59,963 nucleotides of DNA from Pseudomonas sp. GM48. GTDB taxonomy: Bacteria > Pseudomonadota > Gammaproteobacteria > Pseudomonadales > Pseudomonadaceae. The notes beneath the pieces are model-generated. The model did no database searches, was not told the origin of the DNA, and saw nothing but the letters and a program-made list of their open reading frames with translations. Within the stretch, counting starts at the first letter, position 1; each line of letters begins with the position of its first letter. Of the stretch, positions 54,531 through 59,963 are shown in pieces. A program made the position numbers and the translations under genes. The stretch covers positions 1 to 59,963 of the forward strand of contig NZ_AKJM01000080.1 in NCBI RefSeq assembly GCF_000282335.1, written 5' to 3'.

Positions 54531-55355
54531 ATGGATCTGCGCTGTGTGTGGAGCTTGCTGGGATTGACGCTATTGCCAGCGCTGTCTTTCGCCGCAGGCA
54601 AATGCGAACGCCTGGTGGTGACCGGCAGCCCGGACGCGCCACCGTACCTGTGGCAAGACCCGCAGAATCCCAAACACCTGATCGGTGCCAGTGCCGATTT
54701 GTTGCAGCAAGTGGCGGGGGAGTTGGGGCTCAAGGTCGAACTGCTTTATGCCGGCAAACGTTCCCAGGCCCTGGACGAAGTGCGCAGCGGGCGCATGGAC
54801 ATGCTGGCGGACGCACCGTTGACGGTCAGCGAGCTGGAAACCCTGGATTACATCCATCCACCCTTGCTGGAAAACGACTATCTGGTCTGGACTCGCAAGG
54901 ACTCGACGCTGGTCTACAACGAAGCGCAAGACCTGCACGGCCATCCCGGTGCCGTGTCGGAAAAGGCCCGAATGACCGCGCAATTCAGCACCTTTGCCGG
55001 ACAGCAATTAACCCTCACGCGCACGTCCAACCTGACCCAGGCCTTTCAGAAACTGCTGTTGGGCGAGGTCGAATTTGTCCTGGCAGGACGTTACTCGGGC
55101 ATGGCGACCGCACAGACACTGGGCATGGCCGGTGATCTGGTCGCGCGCTCGCAACCGGTCGACAAGCCTGGCCTGTACCTGGCGATTTCCCATGACTCGG
55201 CCTGCAACGATCCGTGGTTGCGCGGACAGTTGGCCAAAAAGATGACAGAATTGCCCGCGTCCGGACTGACGGAGGCCGTGCTGATGCGCAATATCGAGCG
55301 TTGGAAGGCGCAACGCTCACAGCCGCAACAACCCGTCAGTACCCCAAAACAGTAG
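54531..55355 (+). CDS. periplasmic substrate-binding protein (SBP_bac_3 family)
   Basis: A 274-residue exported protein: signal peptide MDLRCVWSLLGLTLLPALSFA (cleavage near 21). It then has a type II binding fold with LVVTGSPDAPPYLW, GASADLLQQVAGELGLKVELLY and LDEVRSGRMDMLADAPLTVSE, as in amino acid-binding proteins. No ABC permease or ATPase is near. The C-terminus (RSQPQQPVSTPKQ) is short and polar. Two envelope protein genes follow within 10 nt, so a sensory or cell-envelope role is possible. Start at 54531 after GGAG. Confidence 0.85.
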   Translation: MDLRCVWSLLGLTLLPALSFAAGKCERLVVTGSPDAPPYLWQDPQNPKHLIGASADLLQQVAGELGLKVELLYAGKRSQALDEVRSGRMDMLADAPLTVSELETLDYIHPPLLENDYLVWTRKDSTLVYNEAQDLHGHPGAVSEKARMTAQFSTFAGQQLTLTRTSNLTQAFQKLLLGEVEFVLAGRYSGMATAQTLGMAGDLVARSQPVDKPGLYLAISHDSACNDPWLRGQLAKKMTELPASGLTEAVLMRNIERWKAQRSQPQQPVSTPKQ

Positions 55356-55364
55356 GGATATTTA

Positions 55365-55721
55365 GTGAGTATTCGACCTCTTTTCGCTGGCGTGGCCTTT
55401 GCGGTCCTGGCGGGTTGTGCAACCGATCCTGCGCCGAGTGAACAAATGCGCCTGACCGAACAGGCACTCGAACAGGCCAGGGCCGTGGGCGCCACAGCAG
55501 ATGATGTGCCGGAAATGAAACTGGCCGAAGACAAGTTCAACCGTGCCAAGGGCAACATGAACGACCAATCCTTCAAGAATGCGCGCATGCGGGCCGAACA
55601 GGCCGAGCTGGATGCGCGTCTGGCCGAAGCGCGTGTGCTGACCCTCAAGAGCGAGGAGCAGTTGAACGTGCTCAACACCCGCATCGCCCGCCTGCGCAAG
55701 CAACTGGGAGATGCCGAATGA
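55365..55721 (+). CDS. DUF4398 domain lipoprotein
   Basis: A 118-residue predicted lipoprotein. Signal peptide with lipobox VLAGC and lipidated Cys18, then a helical domain of DUF4398 type (LTEQALEQARAVGATADDVPEMKLAEDKF...), all coiled-coil-like. Asp is not at +2 (Ala), so the outer membrane is likely. GTG start at 55365; the stop overlaps the OmpA gene by four bases. Such proteins often pair with OmpA-like partners; function unknown. Confidence 0.88.
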   Translation: MSIRPLFAGVAFAVLAGCATDPAPSEQMRLTEQALEQARAVGATADDVPEMKLAEDKFNRAKGNMNDQSFKNARMRAEQAELDARLAEARVLTLKSEEQLNVLNTRIARLRKQLGDAE

Positions 55722-56530
55722 GTCTCAAGACTAAAGCCCTCGGCGGTTTGATCCTGGCAGGCTGCGCAACTCTCTTTGGCTGCGCCAGTCAGCACAGTGA
55801 AACGGCGTTACAGCAGGCCGGTGCCGACTTTCAGAAGGTCAAGGAAGACTCCAATGTGCTGCGAATCGCCCCCAAGGACGTGATTCGCGCCGGAGAGTCC
55901 CTGGCCCGTGCCGATCGCCTGTCCAGTTATTGGGGCAGCGGTTCGGACGTGGTGCATTACGCCTACCTGAGCCAGCGCTATAGCGCGATTGCCCGGGAAC
56001 ATACCAATCAGGCGCTCAACGAAGAGCAAGCGGCGAAACTCGAACTGGAGCGGCAGCGCCTGCAACTGGAACTGCGTGAGTCCAAACTGTTCAGCGTTCA
56101 GCAGCAAGGCAAATGGCTCGAAGAGCAGATCCTGGCATTAACGACCACCCAGACCGACCGCGGCCTGGTGATGACGTTGGGCGACATGCTGTTTGACACG
56201 GGCGAAGCGGAGTTGAAACCTTCGGCCAACCGTGTGGTGTTGAAGATCGTGCAGTTCCTGCAACTCAACCCCAAGCGTGTGGTGCGGATCGAAGGTTATA
56301 CGGACAGTACCGGGGGCAAGCAGGAAAACCTCAAGCTGTCCCGCGACCGTGCGCAATCAGTGGCTGACGTGCTGATGGATCTGGGCATCGACGACAAGCG
56401 TATCCAGGTCGAGGGTTATGGCGACGAGTATCCGGTAGATGCTAATGCGTCGGAACGGGGCCGGGCGCAGAACCGTCGGGTGGAAATTGTGTTTTCCGAC
56501 GAAAAAGGCCAGCTCGGCGCTGCCCGCTAA
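55718..56530 (+). CDS. OmpA family lipoprotein with DUF4398-like N-terminal domain
   Basis: A 270-residue protein with a lipobox (LAGC, Cys16; a second cysteine in FGC at 22). The helical N-terminal half (~25-140) resembles the preceding DUF4398 protein. The C-terminal OmpA domain (~150-262) binds peptidoglycan: GDMLFDTGEAELKP, IEGYTDSTGGKQENLKLSRDRAQSVADVL and RGRAQNRRVEI. It likely anchors the outer membrane to the cell wall. Last gene of the three-gene unit, before a terminator. Confidence 0.92.
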   Translation: MSLKTKALGGLILAGCATLFGCASQHSETALQQAGADFQKVKEDSNVLRIAPKDVIRAGESLARADRLSSYWGSGSDVVHYAYLSQRYSAIAREHTNQALNEEQAAKLELERQRLQLELRESKLFSVQQQGKWLEEQILALTTTQTDRGLVMTLGDMLFDTGEAELKPSANRVVLKIVQFLQLNPKRVVRIEGYTDSTGGKQENLKLSRDRAQSVADVLMDLGIDDKRIQVEGYGDEYPVDANASERGRAQNRRVEIVFSDEKGQLGAAR

Positions 56531-56545
56531 GGGCTGCGTCGCTGG

Positions 56546-56580
56546 AAAACCCGGCCTGCCATGCAGCGCCGGGTTTTTTT
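56546..56580 (+). terminator. rho-independent terminator after the OmpA gene
   Basis: Stem AACCCGGC / GCCGGGTT with a 12-nt loop, followed by seven T. Confidence 0.9.
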
Positions 56581-56651
56581 ATGTTCGCCGAATACCGCAC
56601 AAAACAGTACAGATTTTGCTGACACTGCACTGTATGGTCGACTATTGTGGC

Positions 56652-56685
56652 AACTGTCCCAGTACACTTCTAAACTGTTCCGGTA
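56652..56685 (+). promoter_or_regulatory. direct-repeat operator upstream of the MocR gene
   Basis: AACTGTCCCAGTA (56652-56664) and AACTGTTCCGGTA (56673-56685) agree in 11 of 13 positions and are 21 bp apart start to start, two helical turns. More CTGT/ACAGT half-sites occur at 56600-56635. MocR-type regulators bind paired direct repeats. Confidence 0.55.
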
Positions 56686-56731
56686 TTGTTTCACACAAGA
56701 ATAAAATGCCCGTGAAATCGAGTGCTGCGTC

Positions 56732-58171
56732 ATGACCAATCTTTTGCTCTATCAACGTATTGCTCAACAACTGGCCGAAGACATCCGCCGTGGGGTCTAT
56801 CAGCCGGGAGAGCGCGTGCCTTCGGTGCGCAAGATGAGCTCGCAGCTCAATGTCAGCCATGCAACGGTGTTGCAGGCGTATGCCAATCTCGAGGATCAGG
56901 GGCTGATCCGCGCCCGGCCGCAGTCGGGTTACTACGTGCACCAGACGCCGGCACTTACCGCACCAACGCCGGATATCGCCCGGGTCGAGCGCCCGGGGCT
57001 GGTCACCCGCAGCAGCATCATTCAACAAGTCCTGGTCGAATCCCGTCGTGAAGGTGTCTTCCCGCTGGGCGCCGCGGTGCCGAGTGTCGACTATTTGCCG
57101 GTGCGGGCACTGCATCAGCAATTGGCCAAAGTCACCCGTTTCCATAGCCCGCGGGCCTTCAGCTACATGTTCAGCCCCGGTTTCGAGCCGTTGCGCCGGC
57201 AGGTGGCGATCCGCATGCGTGATGCCGGCGTGGTGGTCGATCCGTCGGAGGTGGTGATCACTCACGGCTGCGTCGATGCGCTGCAGATGTCCTTGCGCGT
57301 CTTGACCCGTCCGGGCGATCTGATCGCGGCCGAATCGCCGACCTATTACGGGTTGCTGCAACTGGCCGATCTGTTGGGCCTCAAGGTCATCGAGATCCCC
57401 AGCGATCCGGCCACGGGCATGAGCCTGGAAGCCCTGCAACTGGCGGCCAACCAATGGTCGATCAAGGCGTTGGTGTTGACCACCCGACTGAGTAATCCAT
57501 TGGGCGGCACCATGCCCGAGGAGCGGCAGAAACAGTTACTGCGCCTGGCATCGGACTTCGATATCCAGATTGTCGAAGACGATATCTACGGTGAGTTGAT
57601 GTTCGAGCAGGGGCGCACAAAGTCCCTCAAGGCCTACGATCGGCTGGACCGGGTGATCTACTGCTCAAGCTTCTCGAAAACCCTGTCGCCTGGCGTGCGG
57701 ATCGGCTGGATGATTGCCGGTAAGTATCAGCAGGAAATCCAGCGCTTGCAGACCTTCAGCACGCACTCTGCGTGCAGCGTCACCCAGATGGGCATCGCCG
57801 CTTACCTGGAAAATGGCGGGTACGACCGGCATTTACGCTTCATCCGTCAGGAATACCGTAAGAACCTCAGTGCCTTCCAACTGGCCGTGCAGCAGTATTT
57901 TCCGGAAGGCACGCAGATGACCCGGCCTACCGGCGGCTTCATTCTGTGGGTCAGTCTGCCGGGGCGGGTCAACACACAAGAGTTGCACGTGCGGGCACTG
58001 CAGCAGGGCATCAGTATTGCGCCGGGTCTGATCTTCAGTAACACCGAGCAGTTCAATCACTGCATTCGCCTCAATTGCGGCACGCCATGGAACCGTGAAG
58101 CCGAGCGCGCATTGATGACCTTGGGCATGCTGGCCACCCAGCTTTGCCAGGAGATGGCCGGCGGTTTGTAA
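56732..58171 (+). CDS. MocR family regulator (GntR winged helix fused to class I aminotransferase)
   Basis: A 479-residue fusion protein. The GntR winged helix is at ~1-75 (LAEDIRRGVYQPGERVPSVRKMSSQLNVSHATVLQAY). The fold-type I PLP domain is at ~115-470, with LTTRLSNPLGG, IVEDDIYGELMF (~285) and the PLP lysine in YCSSFSKTLSPGVRIGW (~315). Such proteins sense PLP or an amino compound and activate transport or metabolism genes. The upstream direct repeats suggest it binds its own promoter region. No target operon lies next to it. Confidence 0.93.
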   Translation: MTNLLLYQRIAQQLAEDIRRGVYQPGERVPSVRKMSSQLNVSHATVLQAYANLEDQGLIRARPQSGYYVHQTPALTAPTPDIARVERPGLVTRSSIIQQVLVESRREGVFPLGAAVPSVDYLPVRALHQQLAKVTRFHSPRAFSYMFSPGFEPLRRQVAIRMRDAGVVVDPSEVVITHGCVDALQMSLRVLTRPGDLIAAESPTYYGLLQLADLLGLKVIEIPSDPATGMSLEALQLAANQWSIKALVLTTRLSNPLGGTMPEERQKQLLRLASDFDIQIVEDDIYGELMFEQGRTKSLKAYDRLDRVIYCSSFSKTLSPGVRIGWMIAGKYQQEIQRLQTFSTHSACSVTQMGIAAYLENGGYDRHLRFIRQEYRKNLSAFQLAVQQYFPEGTQMTRPTGGFILWVSLPGRVNTQELHVRALQQGISIAPGLIFSNTEQFNHCIRLNCGTPWNREAERALMTLGMLATQLCQEMAGGL

Positions 58172-58251
58172 CAGGCTGCTACTGCGCTTGTCTTGTGGGC
58201 TGCAACAGGCGAGCATATGCACCCCTGCCGTTTGCGCCCACCGTTGGACAC

Positions 58252-58734
58252 ATGAAACCGACTTTTCCTGCCACCTGGCTTTTGCTCTGCCTGTTTACGA
58301 GTATTCAGCCGGCATCCGTCGTGGCGGCTACCGAGCAGGATCAGCAAACCACTGGCAGTTTCCACGTAGCACCGTTAAAAACCGAACCTGTGAAAAAAGC
58401 CTCGCCGGCCAAGAAACCGGCGACGCCCGTGAAAAAGCGTCCGCCCATTGCCTCCAAATCGAAACCGGCCAGCGAGGTGGTAAAGACTGAGCTTCCGTCT
58501 GCCAAGCTGGATCTGAGTTTGCCTCGGGACATGGTTCAGGAGCTGAAACCGCTGGGAACGGTGGTATCGCCCAAGCGCGAGCCGTTACTGCCGCAGATGT
58601 TCGGCGAAAAGAGCGGCAGCAGTCCGTTCCAGCTCAACGGACGCTTGCTCAGCAATGAAATGCAGCTGCAACTGCGAAATGAAGAGCGCCGCGAGGTCGA
58701 AGGCGCGGCACTGGATTTCGAGTTCAAACAGTAA
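58252..58734 (+). CDS. Lys/Pro-rich exported protein of unknown function
   Basis: A 160-residue protein, starting at MKPTFPATWLLLCLF (58252), with a signal peptide to about residue 24 (VVAA). A Lys/Pro/Ala-rich low-complexity stretch (~38-78, VKKASPAKKPATPVKKRPP) follows, then a short conserved-looking C-terminal part (LDLSLPRDMVQELKP, GSSPFQLNGRLLSNEMQLQL). The upstream extension lies in the 3' end of the MocR gene and is discarded. I recognise no domain; Pseudomonas homologues are often labelled by the low-complexity resemblance to translation factor IF-2, which is not informative. Confidence 0.65.
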   Translation: MKPTFPATWLLLCLFTSIQPASVVAATEQDQQTTGSFHVAPLKTEPVKKASPAKKPATPVKKRPPIASKSKPASEVVKTELPSAKLDLSLPRDMVQELKPLGTVVSPKREPLLPQMFGEKSGSSPFQLNGRLLSNEMQLQLRNEERREVEGAALDFEFKQ

Positions 58735-58900
58735 CCTCATCCCGATCCTCGAGCCCCAGACCAGACGCTTTGTCGGAGACTGGTCGGTCATGTTCGTTTG
58801 CACTGAAAAACCCGCTCGCAGGTAATTTAAAACAACTGTTTTAGCGGGTACTCTGTGCCCCGTCCTTTAACACATTGCTCATCGCGAGGAGCTTGTTGTC

Positions 58901-59155
58901 ATGAAATGCCGTGAGGGCTGTGGTGCTTGTTGCATTGCCCCTTCCATCAGTTCACCGATTCCCGGTATGCCCAATGGCAAACCTGCGGGGGAGCGTTGCC
59001 TGCAATTGTCGGCCGATAACCTGTGCCGTATTTTCGGCCAGCCAGAGCGCCCGGCGGTGTGTTCGGCGTTTGATGCCGACCCCGAGGTGTGCGGAAGCAG
59101 CAGCGAAGAAGCAATTCGCCTAATCGGCTGGTGGGAGCAAATGACGGCGGCGTGA
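58901..59155 (+). CDS. YkgJ family cysteine cluster protein
   Basis: An 84-residue protein whose CREGCGACCIAPSIS start and CLQLSADNLCRIFGQPERPAVC provide the eight-cysteine pattern expected of zinc- or iron-binding YkgJ (CxxCxxCC-type) proteins. Role unknown. GAGGAG precedes the ATG. The upstream 166 nt show no other gene. Confidence 0.88.
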   Translation: MKCREGCGACCIAPSISSPIPGMPNGKPAGERCLQLSADNLCRIFGQPERPAVCSAFDADPEVCGSSSEEAIRLIGWWEQMTAA

Positions 59156-59198
59156 TGTGTTTTCAACGAACGGAACTTCAACAATAAGGAATAAGACT

Positions 59199-59804
59199 AT
59201 GGGTTCGCTGCATCGTATTGCTGTGCTGTGTGGTTTGACGGTTGTGCTGGCTACCTCGGCGGCCCAGGCCGAAGACTGGAAAGTCAAAAAAGACGAAGAC
59301 GGTATCAAGATCTCCCTGAGTGAAGTGGCCGGGTCCGACTACAAGGCCTACCAGGGCGTCACGCTGATGAAAACCACCATAGCCAAGCTGCGTGCGTTGC
59401 AGGACGACGTGTCCGGAGCCTGCGCCTGGATTCACGAATGCAAGACCCAGAAGCTGCTCAAGCACGAAGGTAACCAGAGCTGGACCTACACTCAGTTCAA
59501 CACCCCGTGGCCGGTTACTCCGCGTGATTCGGTGCTGCACGTCACCACCATCGAAGGTGCCGATGGCAGCCTGACCCGCAAGCTTGAAGGCGTACCGAAA
59601 TACCTTCCTGAAGAAAAAGGTTTCGTCCGGGTCGCCAAGGTCGACGGTTTCTGGAAGTTCGTACCCAAGGGCGACCAGATCGAAGTGACCTATCAGGTGC
59701 ACACCGAACCGGGCGGCAGCGTGCCGTCGCTGGTGGCCAACAAGTTCGTGGTGGATGCCCCGTTCAATACCTTGAAAGCCCTGAAAGAACGCGCCGAGAA
59801 GTAA
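59199..59804 (+). CDS. START domain periplasmic protein
   Basis: A 201-residue protein with a signal peptide (MGSLHRIAVLCGLTVVLATSAAQA, cleaved near 24). A START-like lipid-binding fold follows, with DWKVKKDEDGIKISLSEVAG, WIHECKTQKLLKH and WPVTPRDSVLHVTTIEG. Such bacterial START proteins may bind lipids or phenolic ligands. AAGGA lies nine bases upstream. It is 43 nt from the cysteine cluster gene and may be co-transcribed. Confidence 0.88.
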   Translation: MGSLHRIAVLCGLTVVLATSAAQAEDWKVKKDEDGIKISLSEVAGSDYKAYQGVTLMKTTIAKLRALQDDVSGACAWIHECKTQKLLKHEGNQSWTYTQFNTPWPVTPRDSVLHVTTIEGADGSLTRKLEGVPKYLPEEKGFVRVAKVDGFWKFVPKGDQIEVTYQVHTEPGGSVPSLVANKFVVDAPFNTLKALKERAEK

Positions 59805-59822
59805 CCGCGCCGCTCTTTCGAT

Positions 59823-59850
59823 AACGCCCCGACTTGTTCGGGGCGTTTTT
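59823..59850 (+). terminator. rho-independent terminator after the START gene
   Basis: Stem AACGCCCC / GGGGCGTT with a 9-nt loop and TTTTT. Confidence 0.9.
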
Positions 59851-59897
59851 CTTTGCGCAATAGGGAAAATGCCGCTCAGTCAAGCCGTCACGCAACC

Positions 59898-59963
59898 TGT
59901 AGCAGCTGCCGAGCCTGCGAGGCTGCGTTCGGCTGCGAAGCAGTCGTGAGTCCAGCTGACGCG
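59898..59963. repeat. REP-like element, family 2 (right edge, truncated)
   Basis: TGTAGCAGCTGCCGAGCCTGCGAGGCTGCG, then GCGAAGCAGTCGTG. It is the reverse-orientation partner of the half element at position 1 and of the copies at 18990 and 19205. The window ends before the opposite arm. Confidence 0.7.

Overview
The window looks like chromosomal DNA of a fluorescent Pseudomonas (P. fluorescens group). The GC content is high, the protein sequences are typical of the genus, and two families of REP/REPIN repeats are scattered between genes. From memory of the PAO1 map, the order comEC-exbBD-lpxK-kdsB-murB, rne/rluC, sppA, maf-yceD-rpmF-plsX-fabD-fabG-acpP-fabF-pabC-mltG-tmk-holB-tatD-rgsA-tetR, and then the etf genes, follows the conserved PA2951-PA2984 block. 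I saw no rRNA, tRNA, CRISPR array, transposase or phage gene.

Layout. 0.1-7.6 kb: a DUF2062 protein, ComEC, an ExbB/ExbD pair, then an envelope/LPS string (lpxK, trm112-like, kdsB, LMW phosphatase, murB) with overlapping starts and stops. 7.8-12.2 kb: a molybdenum hydroxylase module (2Fe-2S subunit, Tat-exported Mo subunit, XdhC, MocA-like). 12.4-17.9 kb: rne, reading left behind a ~640 nt leader, and divergent rluC with a HAD phosphatase. 17.9-29.9 kb: sppA, maf (minus strand), then yceD-rpmF and the fatty acid synthesis cluster running on into mltG-tmk-holB-tatD. 29.9-32 kb: the sRNA gene rgsA (minus strand), a TetR regulator and a lone moaA. 32-33.3 kb: a lipoprotein and a DUF1285 protein.

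33.5-48.1 kb is an accessory sugar catabolism island: a GntR/FadR regulator, an SMP-30 lactonase, an SDR sugar dehydrogenase, an AraFGH-type ABC importer, an unrelated stretch (small secreted protein, MFS, GNAT), then dgoK-dgoA-dgoD, an MFS transporter and an IclR regulator. Dehydrogenase, lactonase, DgoD, DgoK and DgoA together make a full De Ley-Doudoroff route from D-galactose to pyruvate and glyceraldehyde-3-phosphate. The dehydrogenase and dgoK promoters are near-copies of each other, which ties the two halves together. 48.1-50.3 kb: a zinc alcohol dehydrogenase divergent from an AraC regulator. 50.4-54.3 kb: ETF-ubiquinone oxidoreductase divergent from etfBA, with a PsrA-like operator. 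54.5-59.8 kb: a periplasmic solute-binding protein with a DUF4398 lipoprotein and an OmpA protein, a MocR regulator, a Lys/Pro-rich exported protein, a cysteine cluster protein and a START-domain protein.

The strongest non-coding signals are: rgsA, which is almost perfectly complementary to the ribosome binding site of acpP 6 kb away in the same window; a scar between holB and tatD that reads as the last eight residues of PilZ, suggesting pilZ was deleted; the duplicated promoter/operator/leader in front of the galactose dehydrogenase and dgoK; and apparently leaderless yceD and rluC.
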